Origin: Pelargonium nanum
Lineage: Eukaryota > Streptophyta > Magnoliopsida > Geraniales > Geraniaceae
NCBI GenBank assembly: GCA_036897485.1
Contig: JAYMTF010000228.1
Coordinates: 1-44,031 of the forward strand
Direction of reading: 5' to 3'
Length of the DNA stretch: 44,031 nt
The stretch's first letter is position 1. Each line of letters opens with the position of its first letter. The position numbers and the translations under genes were made by a program. Positions 1 to 9,602 of this stretch are shown piece after piece. The notes under the pieces were generated by a model. That model worked only from the letters and a program-made list of their open reading frames with translations, was not told where the DNA came from and searched no databases.

Positions 1-2600
1 AGAGCTCTATTTATAGTGGAGAGCCTTCGAACTCCGAGACCCCCTGCGAATTTTGGACGACAAACAAGCTCCCATTTAACTTTGCAAAAAGCGCGTTTTC
101 CATCTTTACTTCCCCATAGAAAAATTCTTTGAAGCCTTTCAAGCTCATTGATAATTTTTTTAGGAGCTTTAAACAAAGACTTGAAGAAGAGAGGCAAGCT
201 TGAGAGTGCAGCTTTAAGGAGCGTGATCCGGCCTCCAAAAGATATGAATTTGCACTTCCAAGATGCGAGTCTTGATTTGAATCTTTCGACAATTGGCTTC
301 CAAGTCTTGGCCAATCCGGGATTAGAACCGAGAGGAAAACCAAGGTATGTGAAAGGCAAGGAACCCGGTCGACAATTGAGAGCAGCAGCAATGATACCAA
401 GCATGGATGGATGAGACCCAAAATATACCACACTTGATTTGTCGAAATTTACCTTTAAACCAGAGGCCAAACCAAAACCGTGGAGTAAGCTTTTGATATT
501 AGATGCTGATTGTGTTGAAGCTTCCGCGAAGATGATCATGTCGTCCGCAAATTGGAGATGAGACACTCTGATATTTCCACCCAAATCGATTCCTGAAAAG
601 AGTCCGGATTGAGAGCCCCTCACTAGAAGCAGATGTAAAGCCTCTGCAGCAAGGATGAATAAAAATGGAGATAAAGGACATCCTTGTTTCACTCCTCTAG
701 ATATGTTGAAAACCGGTGTGGGAGAGCCATTGACTAAAACAGAGACGTGAGAATCAAGACACTTTTGGATCCAAATACGCCATATAATTCCAAACCCCAT
801 TGAATGTAAACAGAAGTCTAAGAAACCCCAATCGAGCTTGTCAAAAGCTTTCTCAAAATCGACTTTAATGTCTATGGCGTTTGCTTTCTGTTTTTTGAGC
901 TTTGAAACAATCTCGCTAGCAATGAGGACACCATCAATGAGTTGCCTATCTTTCACGAACCCCGATTGAACATCACTAATTAGCTGAGGTAGGACTGTTT
1001 TTAACCTTGCAGCTAGCAGCTTGGAGAGCAGCTTGTAAATTGAAGAGACCAAACTAATTGGTCGAAAATCTTCCACTTTGCTCGGGTTTTTTCGTTTGGG
1101 AATCAGGGCCAGAAAAGCAGAGTTCACTCCCTTGCCAAGGAATCCTGTGTCCTGAAAGTAAAGAAGGAAATTAATGACATCTTGTTTTATGATGTGCCAG
1201 CAGCTCTTAATGAAGCTGAAATTGAAACCGTCCGGACCCGGCGATTTAGAACTATCGCAATCAGCAATCGCTCTGATAATCTCCTCCTCAGAGAAAGGAA
1301 GCTCAAGTGAGAAAGCAGTATTTGAGGAGATAGATTTAAAATTCAACCCTTCCAGAAATGGTCTAGATGTAATGGGACTAGTGAGTCTTTCTTTAAAGTG
1401 ATCGGCAACCACGACTTTAACCGAATCCGGCCTATCAATCCATATATCGTTGTGCGAGAGACCTTCAATGTGATTCGAAGCATGGCGGCTGGAAGCTATT
1501 TTGTGGAAAAAACGAGAATTTTTATCTCCCTCAGCGAACCAATTAATTCTGGATTTTTGTTGCCATAAAGATGCCAATTCTGCAGATTTTCTAGCCAATA
1601 AACCCGATTTGGATGCTCTCAAGTCAAGCTCGACCGATGACAGAGGACGAGATTCACTCTCAATGTCCAACTTATTGATGTCTTCAGACAGTGCTTTAAT
1701 CTGTGAGTCCAAGCAGCCGAAAACCTCTGAGTTCCACTTTTTAAGGGCTTGTCTTAGGAGAGACAACTTTTTCCAAAGAATGTAGCTTGGGTTGCCTTGA
1801 ATTGAAGAAAAGGAAGACCAGGTAGCTTGAACAAAAGCCTCAAAATTCTCGTGATCAATCCAACAAGAGAGAAATCTAAAAGGCCTCGGGCCCCAGTTTT
1901 TCTCGGATTGAGAAATTTTTAATGGGCAGTGATCAGAGGTTGATCTGGGGAGACCAAGTTGCGAGAGATGACCCAAAATAGAGAACAAAGCTGGATTAAT
2001 AAGGAACCGATCAATCCTGCTGGCGAGCCCGCGACCGTACCATGTGAACTGACGACCTACCAAAGGAATGTCGATAAGGTCGGAGTTAAGAATGAAGTTG
2101 TTGAATCCGAGAGATGATCTGCATTGAGACGAAGAGAATGAACTTGATCTTTCATCAGCACTTCTCATTGTGTTAAAATCACCACCCAGGATTGAAGGGA
2201 GATTAGATTGAGAAAGTAGAGACATGAGTTTTTCCCAAAGATCCAACTTCTCCGGCAAGGACTGAGGACTATAAATATTCACGAGAAGGCAATTGGATTT
2301 CGAACTGTGCCAGAAGCCAAACAAGGCAATGAAAGATTTCTCTATGATGGAGTTTGAAAGAGTGAATTGACATGGGTCCCAAAGACAAGCAAGACCACCC
2401 GACCTGCCCTCAGAGCTTGAGAAGCAAAAGTCGAGAGAATTGAGGTACCACATAGAATGAGCATCTCTGATTGACATGGAGTCCATTTTGGTCTCTTGGA
2501 TAAACATGATGTGCGGTCGGTGTGACCGAGCAAGGGAAGCCACTGATTTCTTTTTGTGAAGCGAGGAACATCCACGAACATTCCAGGAAATAATGGACAT
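1..2600 (-). CDS. LINE ORF2: endonuclease-reverse transcriptase (partial, open to edge)
   Basis: The start at 2600 begins MSIISWNVRGC, the usual plant L1 endonuclease opening. Catalytic landmarks follow in one frame: QETK with Glu36, GGDFN with Asp141, and SDHCPL at residue 222 (exonuclease-endonuclease-phosphatase fold). The reverse transcriptase follows with KSPGPDG, ALIPKRKNP, the DFEKAFD block, GVKQGCPLSP, and the catalytic FADD box at residues 684-687. After it come the YLGFPLG and GGRITLLK blocks typical of the family. I translated 1-551 base by base and checked the frame at several anchor motifs upstream; no stop or frameshift appears, giving at least 866 codons. The protein would nick target DNA and copy its own RNA. 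Intact plant L1 ORF2 proteins are usually near 1,200-1,350 residues, so about a third lies outside the window. Confidence 0.93.
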   Translation of the reverse strand, partial: MSIISWNVRGCSSLHKKKSVASLARSHRPHIMFIQETKMDSMSIRDAHSMWYLNSLDFCFSSSEGRSGGLACLWDPCQFTLSNSIIEKSFIALFGFWHSSKSNCLLVNIYSPQSLPEKLDLWEKLMSLLSQSNLPSILGGDFNTMRSADERSSSFSSSQCRSSLGFNNFILNSDLIDIPLVGRQFTWYGRGLASRIDRFLINPALFSILGHLSQLGLPRSTSDHCPLKISQSEKNWGPRPFRFLSCWIDHENFEAFVQATWSSFSSIQGNPSYILWKKLSLLRQALKKWNSEVFGCLDSQIKALSEDINKLDIESESRPLSSVELDLRASKSGLLARKSAELASLWQQKSRINWFAEGDKNSRFFHKIASSRHASNHIEGLSHNDIWIDRPDSVKVVVADHFKERLTSPITSRPFLEGLNFKSISSNTAFSLELPFSEEEIIRAIADCDSSKSPGPDGFNFSFIKSCWHIIKQDVINFLLYFQDTGFLGKGVNSAFLALIPKRKNPSKVEDFRPISLVSSIYKLLSKLLAARLKTVLPQLISDVQSGFVKDRQLIDGVLIASEIVSKLKKQKANAIDIKVDFEKAFDKLDWGFLDFCLHSMGFGIIWRIWIQKCLDSHVSVLVNGSPTPVFNISRGVKQGCPLSPFLFILAAEALHLLLVRGSQSGLFSGIDLGGNIRVSHLQFADDMIIFAEASTQSASNIKSLLHGFGLASGLKVNFDKSSVVYFGSHPSMLGIIAAALNCRPGSLPFTYLGFPLGSNPGLAKTWKPIVERFKSRLASWKCKFISFGGRITLLKAALSSLPLFFKSLFKAPKKIINELERLQRIFLWGSKDGKRAFCKVKWELVCRPKFAGGLGVRRLSTINRA

Positions 2601-2679
2601 GGTGGAGGAGAGTGAAAACTGAAAAGGTGGGGAGGAAACGAGATGGAGAGGGGAAAGAAGGAGGAGGAGCCGGGGCAAC

Positions 2680-3036
2680 TCAGCGATCCATCTCGCTGAG
2701 TTCTTTCAGAATTGGTGTCTCATCTCCTCTGACTGTAAGTCCGAGATTTTTACAAATTCTCCAAGTATTGGCTGCTTTCTCAGATAGTAAAATGGGGGTT
2801 TCTTTGATGGGTACAACAATGGAGTTGTCAACAGTGTTTGGAGGAGAAGGAGATTTGGGTTTGACTTTGGATTTAGATTTCAAGTGCGAGAGGTATTTGG
2901 TAGAGTAGGGCCGAGGGAATTTTTTGAAGTGTGACGTACGAGGTTTCGGCTTCCTGACAGTTGAGATTCTGACAGATGGATTTGATATTTCAAGTGAATA
3001 TATAGCAAATATGTTCAAAATGACTTTTGCTAACAA
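2680..3036 (-). pseudogene. Remnant of LINE ORF1 (C-terminal part)
   Basis: This frame ends in AANTWRICKNLGL...SEMDR and stops 80 bases before the ORF2 start. A Trp-containing segment followed by a short acidic tail just ahead of the endonuclease ORF is characteristic of the end of plant L1 ORF1. The middle is Lys/Pro/Ser-rich with many basic residues, which suits a nucleic-acid-binding linker. The first 20-25 residues look unrelated (hydrophobic, AT-rich DNA) and probably come from flanking host sequence read by chance. No RNA-recognition motif or zinc knuckle remains, so this is treated as a 5'-truncated remnant rather than a gene. Confidence 0.6.
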
Positions 3037-3229
3037 GTAGATTTGGTGAAAAATTTAGACGACAATATATCAGCTGCATGAGAAAATACATTCAACAATT
3101 TTTTATCTCATATGTACCAATTTGCACTCATATTTTATTGATCAATAATCAACTCTTATTTATGTTTGGCTTACAACAACAAAAAAAAAAAACATTCTAT
3201 CATCGAGAAGATGCTATGGTTCAAAATAA

Positions 3230-3763
3230 TTAGACGTTTGGCATGCACCGACCCTTTATACAAGAGTGACACTCATGAGGACATGAAGATGACTTGGCTA
3301 TGGAAGCTAGGGCTTCATCAGCAGTGGTTACTTTCGGCAAGCAATCGCAAAAGCCTTGATTGTTACAAAATCCGCCTTTCGGACATAAAAACGTGCAATC
3401 AACGTCACGGGAACATTTGTCTTGTTCCCCGGCTAGGGCTGCATTAGCAATAGAACCTTCTGGCACGCAATCACATATTCTTTCGTCGTTACAAAATCCA
3501 CCATTCGGACATAAAAATGTGCAATCAAAGTCGCGAGAACATGTTTTCTGTGCCTCATCTTGGGCTAAATGAATAGTAGAGACTTCCGGCAGGCAGTCAC
3601 AAAAGCCCTGGTTGTTACAAAATCCACCTTTCGGACATAGAAATGTGCAATCAACGTCGCGGGAACACTTTTCCTGGGCCTCAGTTGTGGGCGCTCTCAA
3701 AAGTGCTAGGAAAACGAAGGCGGCCGCCACAAAAGCTACACTAGTGCAAGAAGCTTTCTTCAT
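3230..3763 (-). CDS. Secreted triple-module defensin-like (cysteine-rich) protein
   Basis: A single-exon gene encodes 177 residues. Residues 1-29 form a signal peptide: Lys2-Lys3, a hydrophobic core and a small-residue cleavage region before EKC. Three modules of about 42 residues follow, each with six cysteines spaced C-x5-C-x3-C-x5-C-x5-C-x-C: Cys33-57, Cys75-99 and Cys117-141. The C-x3-C plus C-x-C pattern is that of the cysteine-stabilised alpha-beta (defensin/DEFL) fold with three disulfides per module. Linkers are about 17 residues and rich in Ala, Glu, Thr and Ile. A short tail (161-173) carries four more cysteines and ends MPNV. No transmembrane or ER-retention signal is seen, so it is probably apoplastic or vacuolar. 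Plant DEFL proteins serve in defence or reproductive signalling; which applies here cannot be read. A TATA box lies about 90 bases upstream of the ATG. The LINE lies head-to-tail just beyond its 3' end. Confidence 0.88.
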   Translation of the reverse strand: MKKASCTSVAFVAAAFVFLALLRAPTTEAQEKCSRDVDCTFLCPKGGFCNNQGFCDCLPEVSTIHLAQDEAQKTCSRDFDCTFLCPNGGFCNDERICDCVPEGSIANAALAGEQDKCSRDVDCTFLCPKGGFCNNQGFCDCLPKVTTADEALASIAKSSSCPHECHSCIKGRCMPNV

Positions 3764-3848
3764 ATTGGAATTGGAACTAGAAACAAAATTCTTTCTTGTG
3801 TGTAATAGATATAGAGAAATTGATAATTTGGGTACTCTATTAACTTGG

Positions 3849-3856
3849 ATTTATAG
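3849..3856 (-). promoter_or_regulatory. TATA box of the defensin-like gene
   Basis: CTATAAAT on the minus strand, 86-93 bases upstream of the ATG at 3763. With initiation about 30 bases downstream it would give a 5' UTR near 60 bases, typical of a short plant peptide gene. Confidence 0.55.
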
Positions 3857-5227
3857 AGAGGGCTAAAAACAATTTCATGGCCTTGAGAAGCTAATAAATT
3901 AAGAAATACACAGGAATCAAATCGGTTATAGTGTCTGTCATCACTTTTAAAATCGACTAAATTAGTCAAGGATTGAATTAACATGGTAAAAAATTTAAAT
4001 TGATGAAAATTTAATGACCAAATTAACTATATATTTTTTTTATAAAGAAACGTGTAATTATAGGATTGAAATTTGATTTTGTTAGCTATATATGTATGTC
4101 ACATATAGGCCAACATATCAAATCTATTTACTTACTATAATTTTATAATATAACTCCATTTATATGTAATTAGAGGATTGAATTTGATTTTTTGAACTAT
4201 ATATGCAAATGACATAGGGCAACATATCAAATCTATTTACTTACCAAAATTTTCATAAACATTATTAGTAATCCATACACCAACTTTTACATGTCTTCCT
4301 ATGTTTTTTATTTCTGTTTTTCATTGTTAACAACTTAATGTTTTTTTTATCGGCAATTTGGTGTCATGTATTATTAACTTTCAATAGAAGAAATAAGAGT
4401 ACAATTACAAATGAACTAAAGAAAAAAGTACATCAAGATGATAAATTAAGCATGGAAAACCGTAATATGGTCGTTTGTCCATTTGTTTGTGAACTAATTT
4501 AGTTTGTGCACGTAAGTGTTCTCTTTAAATTAAGTTGGTGGATAAATTACTAATTATGTACACTTCGGTTGAAAATATACATTTATAAAAATACTTGTGA
4601 TCTAAATTACACGATCAATTACTTCGCGGGATGTGTCCGTGTCGTGTTGAAAGTTTAGTATTTTATTAATTGAATCAAGTCAAGTACAACTCGTTTATGA
4701 GCGAATTGACACAAAATGACATGAGTAACACGTATAAATAATTTGGTTCAAAATTACACGATCTAAACCAATGCAACATTACTCAAGAATCTTAACTTAT
4801 AGCAACAATGGATCTTTAGAAAACATCGATATCTCCCAGGAAAACAGATCGTTTTTATTTTAAAGTTTTAGTTTCCTATGAAAATTTCGGTGAATATAAA
4901 AAATTTGTTTGCTACAAACCTAAAATTGTGGTTTTCCCATTTCTTTCCATGAACTTTCGGTGATGGGTATTCATAAGATGGACGCTCGAACTTTAGGCCA
5001 TAGTACATGAAAACATTATAGATTTCATCGAATTAAGTCTTGCACATTTGTCTTATATTACATTTTTTAGTTATTTATACCTTCTACCTTTGTCACTCGC
5101 TTTTTTCTTTTCCGCAACATATGATAATGTTGAACTCTCTTTTTTCTTGTACTTATAATTAATGTGATATTTTTCTTAAACAAAAACCAATTGAGTGTGT
5201 AACAACATAAAATCATTGTTATATGTT
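3857..5227. other. AT-rich intergenic spacer
   Basis: The upstream flank of the defensin-like gene faces the upstream flank of the four-helix protein gene, so the two are divergent and share this spacer. Apart from the tandem duplication at 4053-4254 it holds a degraded transposon-like patch at about 4610-4770, with words such as gtccgtgtcgtgttg and two ttacacgatc motifs. No exon or RNA gene is recognised. Confidence 0.6.
4053..4254. repeat. Imperfect tandem duplication, two copies of about 90-95 bp
   Basis: Copy 1 (about 4053-4145) and copy 2 (4165-4254) share blocks such as ggattgaa, agctatatatg/aactatatatg and caacatatcaaatctattta, with a period near 112 bases. They lie upstream of the defensin-like gene, beyond its TATA box. 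No coding potential is seen. Confidence 0.7.
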
Positions 5228-5770
5228 ATGTTATTGACACGCATTATGCAGGATCAAGATCAAGGAGATTGTTTAGAAGAATCATTTGTATCTATTGATG
5301 AAGAAACATGTCGCGAAATTGAGATGGGTATCGTGGCCGATGAAAAGACTAATCAAGTTGCAGAGGATGATTTGGCGATGAACGAAACGGGTCACAAGAA
5401 GGACAAATATATGATATTAACACTCAAATGGATCAAAATCTCCATCGTCTTGGTGTTTACGGCTTTGCTTTGCCTATTGGGAGTTCCTGAAAACCCTATT
5501 TTTCAAAAGAATCCGGTAATATTCTATGTGTTCTTGGGTGTCCTCATGGTTTCATTCTATTTTGGTGTCAATGGAGTTATATTTAGTGTCAACAAGTCTC
5601 CTACACTAAGCACAATTTGTAGCCTCGTGTCTTTAATAGGAGCTCTACTTTCGTTTACTCTACTTTCTTGGGTGTTGCTTCCACCAAAGTTCAACATAGC
5701 TCCTTGGATTCTCTTTGGCTTCACTTTGATGGCTATGCTTTACCATTGTTGTTCTTGTTCAAGGAATTAA
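5228..5770 (+). CDS. Small four-helix membrane protein, function unknown
   Basis: I do not recognise the family. From the ATG at 5228 the product is 180 residues; an alternative ATG at 5246 gives 174. The first 55-60 residues are acidic and soluble (many Glu/Asp). A Lys-rich stretch follows, then four hydrophobic segments at about 69-86, 96-119, 123-151 and 159-172, joined by short loops. It ends in a Cys-rich tail HCCSCSRN that could be S-acylated. The Asp/Glu-rich N-terminus would lie in the cytosol. The sequence ATGCAG at 5246-5251 also looks like a 3' splice site (TTATGCAG/GATCAA), so this might be the last exon of a longer gene. A TATA-like motif at about 5153-5158 fits an intronless gene equally well. 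No close paralogue is present in the window. Confidence 0.55.
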   Translation: MLLTRIMQDQDQGDCLEESFVSIDEETCREIEMGIVADEKTNQVAEDDLAMNETGHKKDKYMILTLKWIKISIVLVFTALLCLLGVPENPIFQKNPVIFYVFLGVLMVSFYFGVNGVIFSVNKSPTLSTICSLVSLIGALLSFTLLSWVLLPPKFNIAPWILFGFTLMAMLYHCCSCSRN

Positions 5771-8000
5771 AAGAACTTGTATGAAACCGACATTCCGTAC
5801 GTGAGATCTAATCAAAAGTCTTAGGTTCACAAGAATGTTCGTCGTATTGAATCAAAGCTCTCCCGTTTTCTTATAACTCTTATCGCTTATTTATCTTTAA
5901 TTTGTATAGTGTATTTTTAGTGATTATCGATATATGTATGTTCCAAATTATCTCCATAACTCTTGTAAATTTCATTGTTGTATCAACTTTTGCCTTGGAA
6001 ATAGTGAAGAGTGTGTTTAAATTCTTTATGTGCTCATGGTTTAGAAAAACAAAAACAAAAACAAAAGTGATGTATTAGAATCTCATTCAAAATTAATTTG
6101 AAATAATTCTAGTTTCAAATATATAAGACCAAATACAAAAGTGATGAATTAGAATCTCATTTTTTATATTTAAACTCTTAATTTTCATTTTTGAACAAAT
6201 GTTATAAGGAAATGCAAGCTAATTTTGAAATAATTTATTACTATTATGAGTTCAAAAATGATATATATAGTTTAAATACATAAACTCATGAATACAAAAC
6301 TAAAGCTACCATTAATTTTGTGTCAAATACTCACATGTATTATATAAACACTTAGTTAATAAAAATACTCCATCAAAAAAAAGTTCAATAAAAATACAAG
6401 TTTAAAGAGTTTAATACATACCTTTTGGATCATTATGTTGAAGACTAAACCATGGAGTTAGCAGATAACAACTTTTGACAACATCAAAGACATGATCAAA
6501 AAATGTTTCAAAAAATTAATAATAATAATAATAAATACATCAGCTCCACGTCACCAAGACCTCCAAAAAGAAAAAGTCAAGACATGACTGAGCACTAAAC
6601 AGAGCATTCATATTAACATAATGGCATTGTGATGAGCCAAAAATAGTAGCACTGATAATTACTTTGTACGAATCGTGTTCATATCGTACTAAATATTAGT
6701 CTTGTACTAATAGTTTTGTACGACACGCTCTAAAACCGCTTAAACCACTTGACAAGAACACCTCACAATCATGAGCATGTAACACGACACATTAATTACC
6801 ACATTAAGGACTGATATGACCAAAACGAGTGACATTTCGTACGATAAAATCAACACGTTTCACCGGCACACACGACCTCCCTTGGCACAGTTCTTTGCTT
6901 TTCTGGAGGGTTAAAAGTTTGGAAATGCAACACCACAACCCTTTTATAAGTTAAGAGGTACATTGTAATCAAGTTTTTGTTTTTTTGTAGTAGATACCTC
7001 TTCTTGCCTATACGATAAAACCTTAGATAAGAACAATAAGTTACACTGAGAAAGCAAAGAAAACTTAGGAGAATTTACTGGTATTGTCGCTTGAAATAAT
7101 AAAATAGCACAACATACCATTGAATAAGATTGTACAAAAAAAAAAAAGATTGTACATATTTGGTATATACTATAGTTTATTTCATTTTCGAATTAAATTA
7201 ATAGATCTAAAGTTCTTATAAATAATTTTCTTTTCTTTTCTTGTAGAATCAGAAATTACAATGTCAGGTCACTGAAATTAAGTAGGTTTCCACATAGTAT
7301 AATAGGATTTTTTCTTAATAAGAGTTAAATAATTTGAATATTCCTGAATTGATTTTTTTTTTTTTTTGGATTCAGCCCAATTAGAGAGATGTGTATTGTT
7401 TTAACTTGCTAACAATTTTTTTTAAAAATAACTCATTTGACCAACCACAGTATATGTCACAATACAACACATTTAACCCAATGTGGTCTACATGAGTCTG
7501 TCATGTCAGCTTCATGCCTCCAACTATAAAACGCCACATTTAATTTTTTTTTTCAATCAAACAGCCTAAAACAGTCGTTTCGGCTTCACTTAATTGAAAA
7601 ATAAAAGTCGTTTCAGCTTCACTCAAATTGTTCAAACATGTTTACCGTGTCATGTGGTGTTAACCCACACATATATGAGTCTTGGTCGTGTAGAATTCAA
7701 ATTGACCTGCTTAACAAGATACCAAACATTCAACCATGTTTCAAATCATTAGATGTTACATTGTCTCAAATGTTGTACATAGCTATCTGTATAAAACAAT
7801 GTATAATATTTCACCCAGATATCTAACTGTTATTCACCAACTTTATTTTAAAATAAACAAATTCACTTTTGTGCACAAAGAAGAGCAAATTATTTTTACA
7901 AATGTGTCAATTTAGTTTTTGACATGATAAATAAAATACATGGAAAGAGAAGCAATAAAGAAATTTTCCTGAAAATACCAGAACAATTTTCAAGAAATCA
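5771..8000. other. Non-coding AT-rich spacer with transposon relics
   Basis: It begins with the likely 3' UTR of the four-helix protein gene. A relic around 6640-6860 has words such as cgtgttcatatcgtac and gtacgacacgctc, and another lies around 7640-7720. Both resemble decayed plant retroelement non-coding sequence rather than genes. A short direct repeat (agtcgtttcggcttcact at 7573-7590 and agtcgtttcagcttcact at 7606-7623) and an AAT run at 6516-6535 are also here. No supported gene. Confidence 0.5.
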
Positions 8001-9602
8001 TACAAATTCAAAAATAATAATATTCAATGACTGTTTAACATTTCATTGCAAAACAGTAGTGAATACATATATAATTTGAGTATCCACCTCAAAATCAATC
8101 CATTTACAACAGATCTTAGCTTCTCCAAAACAGTTTGTGATTGCTGTTTTTGTTTTAAGCGTGGTAAATACATCAAATCAAAATTTCAGACTACAAATGA
8201 TGCTTAGGTTTGGCCTTTGCCTCAGATTGCCACTATAAAACTTCTATAATATCAACATAAACATAACACAGTTACAAACAAGTTCAACAAGGTTTCACAA
8301 TTTGAGACCTCAATGTAAACTAGGGGCTATAAATCTTCTCAATTATATGTCTACCTCAGGACCCGTCATTTCCATTTCCTTCTCAATCAAACCCTAGGAG
8401 GATACAACAACAAATTGCCGCCCTGGTCTCAATAATATGCTGCCTAATCCAAGATCTAAAATGAATCAAAGATATAATAACTAGGGTAAGTATAAGCATA
8501 GTTTACGAAAAGAGAACAACATGAAATGAGAATGCAATACAGGAAATATGTATTCTTTCATGCTCTTTTGCTACAAGCCAATCATTAGACAGGAACAAGT
8601 CAAGAGGAAAGATGGTTTATTATTGCACCATGCTCGTATAGCCTGAAAGATATGAACATAACAAACTATGAATAAAATGGTGCCTGATTTCAAAATATTC
8701 CAAGAGAACAATAGAATGTAAATCATTACAAGTTTTCCCCACATGAACATACAAAAATAAAAAGAAAAACAATCTGAATCAAACAAAACTACAACACTAA
8801 TTGCTAATGCACCAAAGATAACATATCACATTAGCTATGGATAGGTTCAAATGCAAGCAATGATGTACCAAATAGCAATATACAGTATGATATGAAGCTC
8901 CACATTATGACAGAGAACACAAACAATTTCATATGATTGATATTCCAAACAAGAAGAGAATTCTTGGTTCTCATTCTAAAACAAGACTTATAATCCAAAC
9001 ACTACCTCAAATGTAAACAAGCAATTTATCATTTTCAGTGTCTCTTCACCAAGATTCACAAGGACCCAAATTTAGTCTTCTTAGATAAAACCTTAACAGC
9101 AATGAAAAATCATAAATTGCACAAATCCCACCAATGAAAATGGTTCAGCAACCATTCTAAATAACTGTTATGATACTAAAAGCAATCAGAGAACTTTGAA
9201 GGTCAATATGAAATTGGTTCAACACCAGAATTCAGATATGCAAATCTCATCATTTTGCTTTACCCCTTTTCAGATACAGAGAAATAAATCTCCTAGAAAA
9301 CAAAATCAGCAAACATTCAAACTAAAAATGTAAACTTTTTTTATGGCAAAACAGAAACGAGCGAGGAACTGCTTGATCCTCGCACGGAACAGAGATGTTC
9401 GTGCCAAAAAATGAATCTTGCACCCAACCCTTTGCTCGTATTTTCCTTGCAACTCACAACTTGGAGGAGCAAGGGGCTATTTGGTGCGATTCAGGGAAAA
9501 TTTCTACAAACTTACGAAGAATTATTGAAAAAGTTTGATGTAGACCCAAATCTACCCAGATCCAGTTCTGGGGAGATTGTTACACTTCTGCGGCATTTAT
9601 AG
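8000..9602 (-). other. Possible minus-strand transcription unit, product unresolved
   Basis: A TATAAAT box on the minus strand at 9595-9601 precedes about 250 bases of less AT-rich sequence (9360-9590). Several minus-strand acceptor-like sites follow, for example TATCTTTCAG at about 8645 and a TTTAG at about 8459. The last of these opens a short in-frame stretch ending RPGRQFVVVSS near 8395. The opposite strand carries a 63-codon frame (9411-9602). None of these pieces gives a recognisable protein and I could not join them confidently. It could be a small gene, a non-coding RNA or a decayed gene. Confidence 0.25.

Larger units (their letters stand above)
1..3040 (-). mobile_element. Non-LTR (LINE, L1-type) retrotransposon, truncated by window edge
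   Basis: Read on the minus strand this is a plant L1-like LINE: the tail of an ORF1-like frame (3036-2680), an 80-base gap, then ORF2 with an AP-type endonuclease followed by a reverse transcriptase. The element continues past position 1, so its RNase H or zinc-knuckle region, 3' end and poly-A tail are not visible. Upstream of about 3040 the sequence turns into AT-rich host DNA, so the element probably lacks most of ORF1 and the 5' UTR. That is the usual result of incomplete target-primed reverse transcription. The exact 5' junction and target-site duplication cannot be set because the other end is missing. Confidence 0.92.

Noticed and set aside
11..433. A 140-codon minus-strand open frame starting MWYILGLIHP
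   Set aside because: It lies out of frame inside the LINE reverse-transcriptase reading frame, which matches conserved blocks throughout; the frame is a shadow.
2342..2581. A 79-codon minus-strand frame starting MFVDVPRF
   Set aside because: A shadow frame across the LINE endonuclease domain, whose true frame starts at 2600.
3360..3866. Two plus-strand frames with repeated LQNPPFGHKNVQS
   Set aside because: They are the reverse-strand reading of the repeated defensin-like modules; the minus strand has the signal peptide and cysteine pattern.
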